DNA of 64,000 bases, taken from assembly GCF_003614435.1 (NCBI RefSeq), contig NZ_CP025546.1:3472001-3536000 (forward strand). Reading direction: 5' to 3'. Below, piece by piece: positions 25,788-35,509 of this stretch. The notes below the pieces were generated by a model that was not told the origin of the DNA, did not search any database, and worked only from the letters and a program-made list of their open reading frames with translations. How positions within the stretch are numbered: position 1 is the stretch's first letter; each line of letters begins with the position of its first letter. The DNA comes from Mycobacterium paragordonae (GTDB lineage Bacteria > Actinomycetota > Actinomycetes > Mycobacteriales > Mycobacteriaceae). The position numbers and the translations under genes are program-made.

Positions 25788-26423
25788 TCAACCGGTTACT
25801 CGCAGGCCCACCTGGTCATCCAGCGAGGCACGCACCAGCGCCGCCGCCAGCCGGGCGTTGCTGCGCGGCGCGAAGGCCGAAAGTTTGGCCGGGTCGGCGG
25901 GAAGCTGCAGCTCTTTCGCGGCGGCGGTGGCCCGATCGTCGAAGTGTGGGCGCACCCAGGTCCAGACGTCTTGCACCTCGCGCAAGAAGATATCCGCGCC
26001 AGTGTCACCAATGCCCTTGAATTGCTTGAGCATTCGGGCCGCCTGCGGTGGGTTGTAGTCACTGCGGTCAGCGATTCGGCGCAGGTCGCCGCCGAACTCG
26101 TCGCGCACGTGCTCGGCGATATCGCGCAGTCTGGTGGCGGAGCTTTCGTCGTAGCGCACGTAGTGGGCGCGACCGAACGCCTCGATCACGGTGCGCCGGT
26201 CGGCGGCCAGTACGGCTTTCGGGGTGCGCAGACCCGCGGTGAAAAGTTCCTTCGCAGCCCGGGTCGCAATCTCGGCGTCAATGGGTTTGCTGGCCAGCAT
26301 GCACAGCACCAACAGCTGGAACAGTGGCATCGGCTTGTCGGCGAGCCGGATCCCGGCCTGCTCCGCGTAGGTGGTGCCGGCGACCTTGAGCAGCCGTGCT
26401 ACCCGCTGCTCTGCAGCATCCAT
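25788..26423 (-). CDS. Helix-hairpin-helix DNA-glycosylase-like protein
   Basis: A 211-residue mostly helical protein with a helix-hairpin-helix motif MLKQFKGIGDTGADIFLRE near residues 130-150, as in endonuclease III-type glycosylases. LLVLCMLASKPIDAEIATRAAKELF precedes it, like the N-terminal helices of that superfamily. The iron-sulfur cysteine cluster of endonuclease III is absent. Its size matches Rv1870c in M. tuberculosis as I recall. A base-excision role is possible but not shown. Confidence 0.65.
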   Translation of the reverse strand: MDAAEQRVARLLKVAGTTYAEQAGIRLADKPMPLFQLLVLCMLASKPIDAEIATRAAKELFTAGLRTPKAVLAADRRTVIEAFGRAHYVRYDESSATRLRDIAEHVRDEFGGDLRRIADRSDYNPPQAARMLKQFKGIGDTGADIFLREVQDVWTWVRPHFDDRATAAAKELQLPADPAKLSAFAPRSNARLAAALVRASLDDQVGLRVTG

Positions 26424-26465
26424 AGCGGCGGCGTACCCGCATCGGCTACGGGCAAACGCACGCTG

Positions 26466-26795
26466 TCACTTGGGCGGCAGGCTGCGCGCATAGTCGGCTC
26501 CGCGGTTCACCCAAGTGCGAAGCTGGCGTTGGGTTTTCACGCCTTCGGCGGCAACACGGAGCCAGCCGCGGGTTTCCCGTCCGGCCATCACCATGGGGCT
26601 GACGTGCGCGTGCCCGAGCAGCCTGTCGGTGTCTTCCCGCGGCACCCGAACCAGCAGACCACCCTGACCGCTGACGGCCACCGCCATGTTGCCGCCGATC
26701 AGGAACGCCAGCCCACCGAACATCTGCATCTCGTCGGTCGGCTCGGGGGCCAGCAGTTCGCGGATCCGATTGGCGAGGTCGGTGTCGTAGCCCAC
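26466..26795 (-). CDS. TfoX/Sxy N-terminal-domain protein
   Basis: A 109-residue protein with the TfoX N-terminal-type fold: ANRIRELLAPE, then MQMFGGLAFLIGGNMAVAVSGQGGLLVRV. In other bacteria TfoX proteins affect competence gene expression, but the isolated N-terminal domain in actinobacteria has no known role. The ATG at 26795 gives the full domain. The gene is separated by 7 bases from the upstream deazaflavin-type gene. Confidence 0.75.
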   Translation of the reverse strand: MGYDTDLANRIRELLAPEPTDEMQMFGGLAFLIGGNMAVAVSGQGGLLVRVPREDTDRLLGHAHVSPMVMAGRETRGWLRVAAEGVKTQRQLRTWVNRGADYARSLPPK

Positions 26796-26802
26796 GGCCG
26801 CG

Positions 26803-27180
26803 TCAGTCCAGATCCACTCGAATGGTCAGCAGCTCGGTGCCCATCAGCCGCACGACGGCACTGTTGAGCCGAGGCAGATTTCCCAACCGCCGGAAGGGGT
26901 CGTCCGCGGGCAGCAGGTGGGCGGTACCGGCGCGCCATTCGCCGTTGATGCGCACCCGGACGGCCGGGTTGGCCTTGAGATTGCGCACGTAGTCCGAATG
27001 TTCACCGTGTTCGGAGACCATCCAGAACTGGTTGTCCACCAGGGCGCCACCCACCGCGGTGAGCCGGGGCTGACCCGACTTGCGTCCTGTCGTCTCCAGC
27101 ATGGTGACCGGCAACTTGCGGCCCAGCGGATTGACGACCAGCCGCTGTACCCGGTGCACGAACTGACGTTTCAGACTCAC
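26803..27180 (-). CDS. Deazaflavin (F420)-dependent nitroreductase-family protein
   Basis: A 125-residue protein of the DUF385/Ddn-like split-barrel family. Recognisable are NPLGRKLPVTMLETTGRKSGQPRLTAVGG, then FWMVSEHGEHSDYVRNLKANPAVRVRINGEWRAGTA. Family members use coenzyme F420H2 to reduce nitroimidazoles, quinones or aflatoxin-like compounds. The TGRKSG motif is the usual cofactor-side segment. It has no signal peptide, so it should be cytosolic or membrane-associated. It is upstream of the TfoX-like gene on the same strand. Confidence 0.85.
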   Translation of the reverse strand: MSLKRQFVHRVQRLVVNPLGRKLPVTMLETTGRKSGQPRLTAVGGALVDNQFWMVSEHGEHSDYVRNLKANPAVRVRINGEWRAGTAHLLPADDPFRRLGNLPRLNSAVVRLMGTELLTIRVDLD

Positions 27181-27204
27181 ATCGGTGATCTTGCCACCCC
27201 GCAG

Positions 27205-27242
27205 ACGAGAACGGCCGCCCCCGGTGGAGGCGGCCGTCTCGT
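27205..27242. terminator. Strong hairpin after the secreted-protein gene
   Basis: ACGGCCGCC (27211-27219) pairs perfectly with GGCGGCCGT (27229-27237), and the outer ACGAG pairs with CTCGT with one bulged A. The structure lies just beyond the stop codon of the leftward gene ending at 27253 and before the start of the DUF385 gene. Confidence 0.6.
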
Positions 27243-27252
27243 TGCAGGGGCT

Positions 27253-27693
27253 CTAGGTGTTGATGGCGACGAAACCAGTGGTGGTGTAGACGCCCCACGC
27301 GCCCACCTCGGCGTTGAACACGACGGGCAGCGCGACATCGGTGCCCGGCGCAATCCAGGTGGCGGGAAGGCCGTACCGGCCGGGGTCGTTGTAGTGCCCC
27401 GGCGGCGGGAATCCGTTCTGCCCGGGAGGAAGCGGGCTGCCCGGGCCGTTGCAGTTGACACCCGGTCCGCCGCTACAGATCGGCTGGCCCGGGATGTAGC
27501 CCGGTCCCGGCTCCTGGCCAGGCACGTTCTGCCCCGGCACGTTGGGTCCGGGGATGTTCGGGCCAGGCACGTTGGGTCCGGGTCCACCCGGTCCGGACGG
27601 ATCGGCCTGCGCGAAACCGGCGCCGATTCCGAGGGCGGCCGATCCGAGAGCGCCGGTCATCGCGGCGGTAGCTGCAATCTTGCTGAACTTCAT
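27253..27693 (-). CDS. Small exported Gly/Pro/Asn-rich protein
   Basis: About 146 residues from ATG 27693, which has AAGGAG 7 bases upstream; the longer frame lacks such a site. A Sec signal MKFSKIAATAAMTGALG...AGFAQA/DPSG is clear. The mature part begins with tandem PGPN(V/I) and PGQNVPGQ units (about residues 35-60), then CSGGPGVNCNGPG with a likely disulfide, and ends in a hydrophobic strand region ALPVVFNAEVGAWGVYTTTGFVAINT. It is not a known family to me. It resembles other mycobacterial exported proteins with Pro-rich linkers and is probably cell-wall associated (inference). Confidence 0.7.
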   Translation of the reverse strand: MKFSKIAATAAMTGALGSAALGIGAGFAQADPSGPGGPGPNVPGPNIPGPNVPGQNVPGQEPGPGYIPGQPICSGGPGVNCNGPGSPLPPGQNGFPPPGHYNDPGRYGLPATWIAPGTDVALPVVFNAEVGAWGVYTTTGFVAINT

Positions 27694-27856
27694 GAGAACT
27701 CCTTGTCGAGCGGTGAGACTGCCACGCGGGCAGCGCAACAGACGTTGACGTGTTGTTCTGTTGTTTCCCCCGCCGCTTGAGTTACCCGCCGCCCGACCGC
27801 GAAAACCTGTGTGCCCGGATTTTTTTCAGCAACCTTCCAGCTACTTGACAGACTTC

Positions 27857-27882
27857 GCCGGGCAGCCCGGAAGCTGCCCGGC
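27857..27882. terminator. Hairpin terminator of lon
   Basis: GCCGGGCAG (27857-27865), 8-base loop, CTGCCCGGC (27874-27882), a perfect 9-bp stem starting 5 bases beyond the lon stop codon. No T-run follows. Confidence 0.6.
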
Positions 27883-27887
27883 GGGTC

Positions 27888-30227
27888 TCAGGCTGCGACC
27901 GTGGCCTCCTGCGCCGCCGGTTCCAGGGCCTGGGCGACGATCTCCGCGACATCCGTCATCGGTTTCACGGTCAGCGCGCCGAGGACTTCGGCGGGCACAT
28001 CGTCCAGATCGGGCTCGTTTCGCGCCGGGATGAAGACCGTCGAGAGCCCAGCGCGCTGCGCGGCAAGCAGCTTCTGCTTGACGCCGCCGATCGGTAGCAC
28101 CCGGCCGTTCAGCGTGACCTCACCGGTCATGCCGACATCCGAGCGGACCTGCCGTCCGGTGGCCATCGAGACCAGGGCGGTCACCATGGTCACCCCGGCG
28201 GACGGCCCGTCTTTGGGCACCGCGCCGGCCGGCACGTGCACGTGGATGCGCCGGTCCAGCACCTTCGGGTCCACACCCAGCTCGTTGGCGTGCGAGCGCA
28301 CGTAGGACAGCGCGATCTGCGCCGACTCCTTCATCACGTCACCCAACTGACCGGTCAGCTGCAATCCCGGCTCCCCGTCGGTGCTTCCGGCTTCGATGTA
28401 GAGCACGTCCCCACCCAGACCGGTGACGGCCAGGCCGGTAGCCACGCCCGGCACCGCCGTGCGTTCGGCCGATTCCGGCGTGAAGCGCGGACGGCCCAAG
28501 TAGCCGACCAGGTCGGGTTCGTCGACCGTGATCGACGAATTGTCCTGCGCGAGCTTGGTGGTCACCTTGCGCAACGCCTTGGCCAATAGCCTTTCGAACT
28601 GCCGCACCCCGGGTTCCCGTGTGTAGTCCGCCGCGATCTTGCGCAGCGCGGCGTCGGTGACCGTGACCTCGTCCTCGGTCAGTGCCGCCCGTTCCCGCTG
28701 CCGGGGCAGCAGGTAGTCGCGGGCGATGGCGACCTTGTCGTCCTCGGTGTAGCCGTCGATCTGCACCAGCTCCATGCGGTCCAGCAGCGCCGACGGGATG
28801 TTCTCGATCACGTTGGCGGTGGCCAGGAACACGACGTCGGACAGGTCCAGATCCAGGTCCAGGTAATGGTCGCGGAAGGTGTGGTTCTGCGCCGGGTCGA
28901 GCACCTCGAGCAGCGCCGCACTCGGGTCACCCCGGTAATCGGAGCCGACCTTGTCGATCTCGTCCAGCAGCACAACGGGATTCATCGAACCCGCTTCACC
29001 GATGGCCCGCACGATGCGGCCCGGCAGCGCGCCCACATAGGTGCGCCGGTGGCCGCGAATCTCGGCCTCGTCACGCACGCCACCGAGGGCGACGCGGACG
29101 AACTTGCGGCCCAGAGCACGGGCCACGCTCTCGCCCAGCGACGTCTTACCGACCCCGGGGGGACCGGCCAGCACCATCACCGCGCCGGAGCCGCGGCCAC
29201 CCACCAGCTGCAGACCGCGTTGCGCACGGCGGGTCCGCACGGCCAGGTATTCGACGATGCGGTCCTTGACGTCGTCCAGTCCGTGGTGATCGGCGTCCAG
29301 GATGGCCCGCGCGCCGGTCAGGTCCGTCGAGTCCTCGGTCCGGACGTTCCACGGCAGGTCGAGCACGGTGTCCAACCAGGTGCGGATCCAGCCGCTTTCC
29401 GGGCTCTGGTCGCTGGAACGTTCCAGCTTGCCGACCTCGCGCAGCGCGGCTTCCCGCACCTTCTCGGGCAGCTCGGCCGCCTTGACCCGCGCCCGATAGT
29501 CCGCTACCCCTCCTGGTCCGTCGGCTCCCTCCTCGCCGAGTTCCTTGCGGATTGCGGCCAATTGCTGGCGCAGCAGGAATTCCTTCTGCGTCTTCTCCAT
29601 GCCTTCGCGGACGTCTTCGGCGATCTTGTCGTTGACCTCGGTCTCGGCCAGGTGCTCGCCGGTCCACTCGATCAGCACGCGCAGTCGCTCGGCCACATCC
29701 ACCGTTTCCAGCAACTGCCGCTTCTGCATGTCGCTGAGGTATGAGGCGTATCCCGAGGTGTCCGCCAGCGCGGACGGGTCGGTCAGGCTGTTGACGTAGT
29801 CGACGATTTGCCAGGCCTCGCGCCGCTGCAGGATGGCCAGCAGCACCTTCTTGTACTCCGCTGCCAGCGCCTTGATCTCGTCGGTCACCTCGGCCTCGGG
29901 GACCTCGGTCACCTCGACCCACAACGCGGCGCCCGGGCCGGAAGCGCCGGCACCGATCTGCGCACGGTTCTCACCCCGCACGACGGCGGCGCTGCCCCCT
30001 CCGGGCATGCGTCCCACCTGCAAGATCTTCGCGATCACACCGTGCGAGGGGTACCGGTCGTCCAGCCGGGGCGCGATCAGCAACTGCCCTGAATCGCTTG
30101 CCCGCGCGGCATCGATTGCCGCTTGTGCGGCCTGCGAGCTCGAGTCCAGTGCGATCGGCACCACCATGCCGGGCAACACGATGGTGTCGGTAACGAACAG
30201 CACGGGAACCGATTTGGCTTCAGCCAT
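27888..30227 (-). CDS. lon: ATP-dependent protease Lon
   Basis: A 779-residue Lon (endopeptidase La) with the normal layout: N-terminal LAN substrate domain (VPVLFVTDTIVLPGMVVPIAL), coiled middle segment, AAA+ ATPase with Walker A GPPGVGKTSL and Walker B LLDEIDK, and C-terminal serine-lysine protease domain with the catalytic Ser in KDGPSAGVTM and Lys in GGVKQKLLAA. It degrades damaged and regulatory proteins in the cytosol. ATG 30227 has GGAGG upstream. Lon is missing in M. tuberculosis but known from M. smegmatis and other mycobacteria, so its presence separates this organism from the tuberculosis group. No heat-shock operator was confirmed. Confidence 0.97.
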   Translation of the reverse strand: MAEAKSVPVLFVTDTIVLPGMVVPIALDSSSQAAQAAIDAARASDSGQLLIAPRLDDRYPSHGVIAKILQVGRMPGGGSAAVVRGENRAQIGAGASGPGAALWVEVTEVPEAEVTDEIKALAAEYKKVLLAILQRREAWQIVDYVNSLTDPSALADTSGYASYLSDMQKRQLLETVDVAERLRVLIEWTGEHLAETEVNDKIAEDVREGMEKTQKEFLLRQQLAAIRKELGEEGADGPGGVADYRARVKAAELPEKVREAALREVGKLERSSDQSPESGWIRTWLDTVLDLPWNVRTEDSTDLTGARAILDADHHGLDDVKDRIVEYLAVRTRRAQRGLQLVGGRGSGAVMVLAGPPGVGKTSLGESVARALGRKFVRVALGGVRDEAEIRGHRRTYVGALPGRIVRAIGEAGSMNPVVLLDEIDKVGSDYRGDPSAALLEVLDPAQNHTFRDHYLDLDLDLSDVVFLATANVIENIPSALLDRMELVQIDGYTEDDKVAIARDYLLPRQRERAALTEDEVTVTDAALRKIAADYTREPGVRQFERLLAKALRKVTTKLAQDNSSITVDEPDLVGYLGRPRFTPESAERTAVPGVATGLAVTGLGGDVLYIEAGSTDGEPGLQLTGQLGDVMKESAQIALSYVRSHANELGVDPKVLDRRIHVHVPAGAVPKDGPSAGVTMVTALVSMATGRQVRSDVGMTGEVTLNGRVLPIGGVKQKLLAAQRAGLSTVFIPARNEPDLDDVPAEVLGALTVKPMTDVAEIVAQALEPAAQEATVAA

Positions 30228-30305
30228 CAATCCTCCAAAAGTTGAGTCTGCTTCGCTAAACCCAGCCGGGCGCCGATTTGTTCCGAATGCGGGGCCGCGC
30301 CGCGC

Positions 30306-30311
30306 GATAAT
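30306..30311 (+). promoter_or_regulatory. -10 element for a leaderless PhyH gene
   Basis: GATAAT at 30306-30311, 6 bases before the GTG at 30318. A start point about 7 bases downstream coincides with that GTG, so the mRNA would be leaderless. This supports GTG 30318 over GTG 30315. Confidence 0.45.
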
Positions 30312-30317
30312 CGGGTG

Positions 30318-31445
30318 GTGCCGCTCACACCCCCCGCCCTCGACCCGGAAATCCTGCGGGCCGCGGCCATCGACCTCGGCCCCACGGCCGCGGTCACCTT
30401 CCTGGTCGACGATGACGCGGTCACCTACGCCGTCGACGGTGCAACGATCCGCGTGGACGGCGGCCGCACCGACTCAGCTGTCGTGGTGCGCCTGTCCCGG
30501 CAGGCCTGGGGCGACCTGGTGGGCCAGATACGCACCGCCATCAACCTGCTGCTCAGCAACGAACTCGCCTTCGAGCGGGGAGGATTCGAGCAGCTGGCCG
30601 ACTGGGATCCGATCCTGCGATATCTGCATGCCGGCATACCTCCCTACGACCCTTCCCGAGCCGACTTTGCCGGCCGCGACCCGGCCGCCACGTTCACCCT
30701 CGATACCGACGACGCCGAACTGGCCTCTCAGCTGCAGACCATGGGCTACCTGCACGTCCGCTCCGTGTTCACAGCCGAGGAGATGCGGGCGGCTAACCGC
30801 GAGATCGACCGGCTTGCGGCCCGGGCGCGCCCGGGGGACGACGAGTCCTGGTGGGTCACCACCGACGACGGTGCCCAAGCGTTGTGCCGGTTGGTTTACG
30901 CAACGTTGCGCTCGCCGGTACTCGCCGCCCTGGAAAGCGATCCGCGGGTGCGCAGGCTCGGCACCCTGCTCGACCCCGCCCTGCGCGCGGCCCCGGACCG
31001 GATGGAGGGCAGCGCGGTGCTGCTCAAGGTGCCGGGAAAGACGACCGGGCTGTCCAACATTCCCTGGCACCAGGACTGCGGAATGGGTGGCCACGCCATC
31101 ATGTGCCCGGCGGTCACCGTCGGTATCCAGCTCACCGGATCGGACCCCTCGAGCGGCAACTTGCAGGTCGTGCCCGGCAGCCATGGTCAGGCCGTCCACT
31201 ACCGGTGGGAACAACGGCTCGACGGGGTACCGGTCGTGAGCATCGACACCGCGCCGGGCGACGTCACCGTGCATGTCCAGGACTTGATGCACGCCTCACC
31301 GGAGCCGACCGACGCCGGCGGGCGGCGCACCATGTACGTCACGCACTATCCACCGCGCCTGTTCGATTACGTGGGGCCGGGTCAGGCCTTCAACGACCTG
31401 GTGCGCAACCGCGTCATCGCGGCTCCAGCCGCCTCAGCTGAGTGA
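30318..31445 (+). CDS. Phytanoyl-CoA dioxygenase (PhyH) family protein
   Basis: A 375-residue Fe(II)/2-oxoglutarate dioxygenase-like protein. The iron-binding HxD is in [12 protein letters not shown] and the second histidine in [15 protein letters not shown], followed by an Arg-rich RRTMYVTHY that could bind 2-oxoglutarate. The first ~110 residues form an extra N-terminal part ([20 protein letters not shown]) not typical of small PhyH proteins, perhaps SCP2-like (weak resemblance). The substrate is unknown. Its 3' end overlaps the convergent lldD2 gene by 32 bases. Confidence 0.8.
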   Translation: MPLTPPALDPEILRAAAIDLGPTAAVTFLVDDDAVTYAVDGATIRVDGGRTDSAVVVRLSRQAWGDLVGQIRTAINLLLSNELAFERGGFEQLADWDPILRYLHAGIPPYDPSRADFAGRDPAATFTLDTDDAELASQLQTMGYLHVRSVFTAEEMRAANREIDRLAARARPGDDESWWVTTDDGAQALCRLVYATLRSPVLAALESDPRVRRLGTLLDPALRAAPDRMEGSAVLLKVPGKTTGLSNIPWHQDCGMGGHAIMCPAVTVGIQLTGSDPSSGNLQVVPGSHGQAVHYRWEQRLDGVPVVSIDTAPGDVTVHVQDLMHASPEPTDAGGRRTMYVTHYPPRLFDYVGPGQAFNDLVRNRVIAAPAASAE

Positions 31446-32646
31446 CGTGCCTGGGCGAAAGCTCTTGCAAGGACGTCACACCCAGTAACGCCATGGTCCG
31501 CGTGACACCGCTCTGCAGGACCTCGATCGCGCGCCGGACACCCGCCTCACCACCGGCCATCAGCCCGTAGAGGTAGGCACGCCCAACCAGAGTGCAGCGC
31601 GCCCCGAGGGCGATCGCGGCGACGATGTCGGCGCCGGACATGATGCCGGTGTCCATCAGTATCTCGGTGTCGTTGCCCAGCTCCCGGGCCACCACGGGCA
31701 ACAGATGGAACGGCACCGGCGCCCGATCGAGTTGGCGCCCACCATGATTCGACAAGACGATCCCGTCCACACCCCGCTCGACGACGGCCCGGGCGTCGTC
31801 CAGCGTCTGAATGCCTTTGACGACAAGCTTGCCCGGCCACCGCGACTTGATCCAGGCCAGGTCGTCGAAGGTGACGCTCGGGTCGAACATGGTGTTCAGG
31901 TACTCGCCCACGGTGCCCGACCAGCGGTCGAGGGACGCGAACGACAGCGGTTCGGTGGTCAGCAGGTCGAACCACCACTGCGGGTGGGGCACCGCGTCGA
32001 GCACGGTGCGCAGCGTCAGCGCCGGCGGGATAGCCATGCCGTTGCGCACATCGCGCAGCCGGGCGCCGGCCACCGGAACGTCGACCGTCACCAGCATGGT
32101 GTCGAAGCCTGCGTCGGCGGCCCGCTGGACCAGTTCCATCGAGCGCTCTCGATCACGCCACATGTAGAGCTGAAACCACTTGCGGCCCTGCGGTGCGGCG
32201 GCCACCAGGTCTTCGATCGCGGTAGTCCCCAGCGTGGACAACGAGAACGGAATGCCGACGGAGGCCGCGGCTCGCGCCCCGGCGATCTCACCCTCGGTGT
32301 GCATCAAGCGGGTGAATCCGGTCGGTGCGATCGCGAACGGCAGGGCCACCGGCCGGCCCAGGACGTCCCATCCGGGCGTCACAGTAGTGACGTCGCGCAG
32401 GATGGTCGGATGAAACTCTATGTCGCGGAACGCTTGTCGAGCCCGCGCGATGGACAGCTCATCCTCGGCGGCGCCGTCGGTGTAGTCGAAGGCCGCCTTC
32501 GGGGTGCGCCGCTTGGCGATGCGGCGCAGGTCCTCGATGGTGAGCGCGGCATCCAGGCGCCGTTTGGTGCGGTCCAGCTGCGGCTTCTTGAACTGCAGCA
32601 GCGGCGCCAGATCGCGAACTTTGGGCACCTGCCGCCTGACCGCCAT
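31414..32646 (-). CDS. lldD2: FMN-dependent L-lactate dehydrogenase LldD2
   Basis: A 410-residue alpha-hydroxy-acid oxidase/dehydrogenase that oxidises L-lactate to pyruvate at the membrane side using FMN. Blocks: [74 protein letters not shown], and the catalytic [12 protein letters not shown] with its His and Arg. The sequence is nearly what I recall of M. tuberculosis LldD2 (Rv1872c). ATG 32646 ([19 protein letters not shown]) is the homologous start; the longer upstream frame runs through the divergent DUF1810 gene. It ends inside the convergent PhyH gene. Confidence 0.93.
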   Translation of the reverse strand: MAVRRQVPKVRDLAPLLQFKKPQLDRTKRRLDAALTIEDLRRIAKRRTPKAAFDYTDGAAEDELSIARARQAFRDIEFHPTILRDVTTVTPGWDVLGRPVALPFAIAPTGFTRLMHTEGEIAGARAAASVGIPFSLSTLGTTAIEDLVAAAPQGRKWFQLYMWRDRERSMELVQRAADAGFDTMLVTVDVPVAGARLRDVRNGMAIPPALTLRTVLDAVPHPQWWFDLLTTEPLSFASLDRWSGTVGEYLNTMFDPSVTFDDLAWIKSRWPGKLVVKGIQTLDDARAVVERGVDGIVLSNHGGRQLDRAPVPFHLLPVVARELGNDTEILMDTGIMSGADIVAAIALGARCTLVGRAYLYGLMAGGEAGVRRAIEVLQSGVTRTMALLGVTSLQELSPRHVTQLRRLEPR

Positions 32647-32679
32647 CAGTTCATCTAACCAGTGTGCGACGGTGGAGAG

Positions 32680-33093
32680 ATGTCTGACTTGCAGCGCTTT
32701 GTGGATGCGCAGGACCGGGTGTACGACAGCGTGCTCGACGAATTGCGGGCCGCACGCAAACGCAGCCACTGGATGTGGTTCGTGTTTCCGCAGATTCGTG
32801 GACTCGGCAATAGCCCGACCGCGCAGCAGTACGCGATCGCCGACCTGGAGGAGGCCCGCGCCTATCTGGACCATCCGGTGCTGGGGCCGCGCCTGCGCGA
32901 ATGCGTCGCACTGGTGAACGAGATCCACGGCCGCTCCGCCGAACAAATTTTCGGCTGGCCCGATGATCTCAAGCTGCGTTCGTCGGTGACGTTGTTCGCC
33001 AACGCCACCGACGACAACCACGACTTCCTGGCGTTGCTGGACAAGTACTACGGCGGCGAGCCGGACCCGCTGACCGTCGAGCGGCTGGGCTAG
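32680..33093 (+). CDS. DUF1810 protein (Rv1873-like)
   Basis: A 137-residue all-helical protein of the DUF1810 family: [40 protein letters not shown], then [29 protein letters not shown], and [20 protein letters not shown] 32680 follows GGTGGAGAG and was preferred to a GTG at 32662. The fold is known from the M. tuberculosis homologue Rv1873, but no function is established. It is divergent from lldD2 with only 33 bases between the starts, so they share a promoter region. Confidence 0.9.
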   Translation: MSDLQRFVDAQDRVYDSVLDELRAARKRSHWMWFVFPQIRGLGNSPTAQQYAIADLEEARAYLDHPVLGPRLRECVALVNEIHGRSAEQIFGWPDDLKLRSSVTLFANATDDNHDFLALLDKYYGGEPDPLTVERLG

Positions 33094-34367
33094 GGACTCA
33101 GAATCCGCCAGCCGTGCGGTTCGATGACGACGTGGTCGACGACCTCATCCGGAGGCGCCGTCGAGCCGGCGATCAGGCGGGCGCGCGGCGTGCCGAGCTT
33201 TGGCAGCGACAGACGCAGTGGCTCGTCGTCGATGTTGAGGGCGACCAGCAGCGCGTCTTGGCCGCTGCGGGTTTCGTAGACATAGTGCTTGTTTTCCAGT
33301 CGCACGGCGCTGGTTGTCGCCCGGTGCAACCACGGGTGGCGCCGACGCAACCCGACCAGGTACTGGTACAACGCCCAGACCTGTGCTCCGGATTCGTCCA
33401 ACGAGATTGGGGGTGAAGGGAACTCGGGGCGCACCGCGTCGTCGCCGCCATACCGTTCTTCCTTGACCCCGCGGAAGCCGAACTCGTCGCCGGCGTAGAT
33501 ACTGGGCACACCACCGATCGTCAGCAGAAGCACCAGCGAGTGCGCCGGATGGGCGGGGTTCTCGAGGCGGCTGGCGATCCGGGTGACGTCGTGATTGCCG
33601 ATGAACGTCTGCGGCACAAAGGTTTCCAGAAATGCGTTATGCCGTTGCAGCGCGTGGTCCAGCTCGAAGAAATTGCCGTCGTTCAGGCTGCTCCAGATGG
33701 CCTTCCACAGCTCGTACTGGGTGGCCGAGTCGAACCGCGCCGATTCGACGACGGCGGCGTAGTCGCCGTGGATCAACTCACCGACGAACCACGCGTCAGC
33801 GTGGCGGTCGCGGACCCGGGGCAGCACCTCGGCCCAGAATCGTTGCGGCACGGTATAAGCCGCATCAAGCCGCCAGCCGTCGGCGCCCCGGTCCAACCAG
33901 TGCGACATCACGTCGGTGACGTAGTCGGCGACCCCCGGGTCCTGGTGGTTGAGGGTGATCAGCTCCGCGTGGCCTTCGAAGGTGTCGCCGCTGAACCAGT
34001 GTGCCGATTCCGGGTCGCCGTAGCGCGCGAAGTCGGCGCCGACGTGATTGAAGACGCCGTCCAGCAGCACGCGCAGGCCCCGTTTACGCGCTTGCTCGAT
34101 GAGATGGTCGAAGTCGGCGTCGTCACCGAGGCGCGGGTCGATCCGGAAGTGATCGGTGGTGTCGTAGCCGTGGGTGCGCGAGTGAAAGATCGGCCCTAGT
34201 GCGACGCCGGATGCGCCCAGCGCGATGGCGTGGTCGAACCAGTCGACGAGCCGGCGTAGCCGGTGTTCCCCCGGGTCCGGCGGGGCTTCCGAAGGGAAGG
34301 CCCCGACGAAGCCCAGGGGATACACCTGCCACCAGATCGAGTGCTCGATCCAGGAGGGTCCGCTCAC
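33090..34367 (-). CDS. Alpha-amylase family (GH13) glycoside hydrolase
   Basis: A 425-residue GH13 enzyme with a (beta/alpha)8 barrel. Catalytic residues are visible: nucleophile D168 in GWRLDAAY, general acid E197 in FVGELIHGD, and the stabilising D260 in IGNHDVTR. Conserved region I is [10 protein letters not shown]. The start is the GTG at 34367; no signal peptide is present, so it should act inside the cell on alpha-glucans or trehalose/maltose-type substrates. The stop overlaps the end of the convergent DUF1810 gene by 4 bases. Substrate specificity cannot be assigned. Confidence 0.9.
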   Translation of the reverse strand: MSGPSWIEHSIWWQVYPLGFVGAFPSEAPPDPGEHRLRRLVDWFDHAIALGASGVALGPIFHSRTHGYDTTDHFRIDPRLGDDADFDHLIEQARKRGLRVLLDGVFNHVGADFARYGDPESAHWFSGDTFEGHAELITLNHQDPGVADYVTDVMSHWLDRGADGWRLDAAYTVPQRFWAEVLPRVRDRHADAWFVGELIHGDYAAVVESARFDSATQYELWKAIWSSLNDGNFFELDHALQRHNAFLETFVPQTFIGNHDVTRIASRLENPAHPAHSLVLLLTIGGVPSIYAGDEFGFRGVKEERYGGDDAVRPEFPSPPISLDESGAQVWALYQYLVGLRRRHPWLHRATTSAVRLENKHYVYETRSGQDALLVALNIDDEPLRLSLPKLGTPRARLIAGSTAPPDEVVDHVVIEPHGWRILSP

Positions 34368-34375
34368 CTTGGGGA

Positions 34376-34912
34376 TCAGCCGACCGCCGCCAGTGTCTGG
34401 GCCGCGCTGATTGCCTGTGCCACACCGGAAACGATAGCTGCCACCTTCAGCGCCTCCAGAATGGCCTCGCGGCCCACTCCCGACTCGCGCAGGGTGTGCT
34501 CGTGGGCCACCACGCAGTGGCCGCAGCCGTTGATCGAGGACACGGCGAAGCTCCAGAGCTCGAAGTTCGCTTTGTCCACACCGGGATTGGCGATGATGTT
34601 CATCCGCAGCCCGGCCCGCAGGTCGTCGTAGGCGCCTTCCAGGAAGCCGCGGCCCCGGTAGAAGACGTTGTTCATTCCCATGATGGACGCGGCTCCCAGC
34701 GCGGCGTTGTAGGCCTGCTCCGAGAGGATGTCGGCCGCTTCGGCGCCGATCTCACCCAGCACCTGGGCGTTGCGGGTCGCCGCGGCGCACGCCAGCAGGG
34801 TGCCCCACAACTGCTCTTCGTTCAGCGCCGTGGTGCGGGTGATCGAGCCGAGGTTGAGCTTGAGGTCCTTGGCGTATTCCGGCAGGGCGGCTTTGAGATT
34901 CTCGATGCTCAT
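34376..34912 (-). CDS. ahpD: Alkyl hydroperoxidase AhpD
   Basis: A 178-residue AhpD. It works as the thiol partner that reduces AhpC using lipoyl/dihydrolipoamide-linked electrons and has weak peroxidase activity. The CxxC redox centre with its catalytic histidine is in [21 protein letters not shown]. It lies 9 bases downstream of ahpC on the same strand, the standard mycobacterial ahpC-ahpD operon. Length is close to other mycobacterial AhpD proteins. Confidence 0.95.
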   Translation of the reverse strand: MSIENLKAALPEYAKDLKLNLGSITRTTALNEEQLWGTLLACAAATRNAQVLGEIGAEAADILSEQAYNAALGAASIMGMNNVFYRGRGFLEGAYDDLRAGLRMNIIANPGVDKANFELWSFAVSSINGCGHCVVAHEHTLRESGVGREAILEALKVAAIVSGVAQAISAAQTLAAVG

Positions 34913-34921
34913 CAGGCCTCC

Positions 34922-35509
34922 TTACGCCGAAGCCTTCAACAACTCGCCGGCGTCGATCGTCGGGTCACCCTTGCGCCAGTTGCACGCGCACAGCTCGTCG
35001 GATTGCAGGGCATCCAGCACCCGCAGCACCTCGTCGACGTTACGCCCCACGGATCCGGCGGTGGCAGAGACGAATTGGATTTCGTTGTTCGGATCGACGA
35101 TGAAGGTGACGCGGTCGGCGACTCCGTCAGCGTTGAGCACCCCGGTGGCCTGCGAGAGTTCCCGCTTGATGTCGGACAACATCGGGAAGGGCAGCTTCTT
35201 GAGATCCTCGTGCTGCGCCCGCCACTGGAAGTGGACGAACTCGCTGTCGATCGAGACACCCAGCACCTGCGCGTCGCGGTCCTCGAACTCGTCGTTCAGC
35301 TTGCCGAAGGCGGCGATCTCGGTGGGGCACACGAAGGTGAAGTCCTTGGGCCAGAAGAACACGATGCGCCACTTGCCCGGGTGGTCGTCACTGGTGATGG
35401 TGGTGAAGTAGTCGCCCGGCTGCTGCGCGTCGACCTGGGACAGGTCGCCGCCGATCAAAGCGGTCAGCTGGTATGCCGGGAATTGCTGGCCAATCGTCAA
35501 CAAAGACAT
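34922..35509 (-). CDS. ahpC: Alkyl hydroperoxide reductase AhpC (peroxiredoxin)
   Basis: A 195-residue 2-Cys peroxiredoxin. The peroxidatic cysteine is C61 in [10 protein letters not shown]; the resolving cysteines C174 and C176 lie in DELCACNW, the three-cysteine arrangement known from mycobacterial AhpC. It reduces organic peroxides and peroxynitrite in the cytosol, being re-reduced by AhpD. ATG 35509 has AAGGAG upstream. It is transcribed away from oxyR with a 102-base shared region. Confidence 0.97.
   Translation of the reverse strand: MSLLTIGQQFPAYQLTALIGGDLSQVDAQQPGDYFTTITSDDHPGKWRIVFFWPKDFTFVCPTEIAAFGKLNDEFEDRDAQVLGVSIDSEFVHFQWRAQHEDLKKLPFPMLSDIKRELSQATGVLNADGVADRVTFIVDPNNEIQFVSATAGSVGRNVDEVLRVLDALQSDELCACNWRKGDPTIDAGELLKASA

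Noticed and set aside
24008..26020. A 670-codon frame opposite the reductase, DUF72 and HhH genes
   Set aside because: Shadow of three well-supported minus-strand genes; no domain seen in the translation.
27770..27785. Possible HspR (HAIR) half-site CTTGAGT downstream of lon
   Set aside because: Only a half-site is present, and it is on the terminator side of lon, not at its promoter.
30237..30260. Possible heat-shock or ClgR site upstream of lon
   Set aside because: Only partial matches (TTGAGT, TTCGCT) with no symmetric second half.
32647..33021. Upstream extension of the lldD2 frame
   Set aside because: It runs antisense through the DUF1810 gene, and ATG 32646 matches the known LldD2 start.
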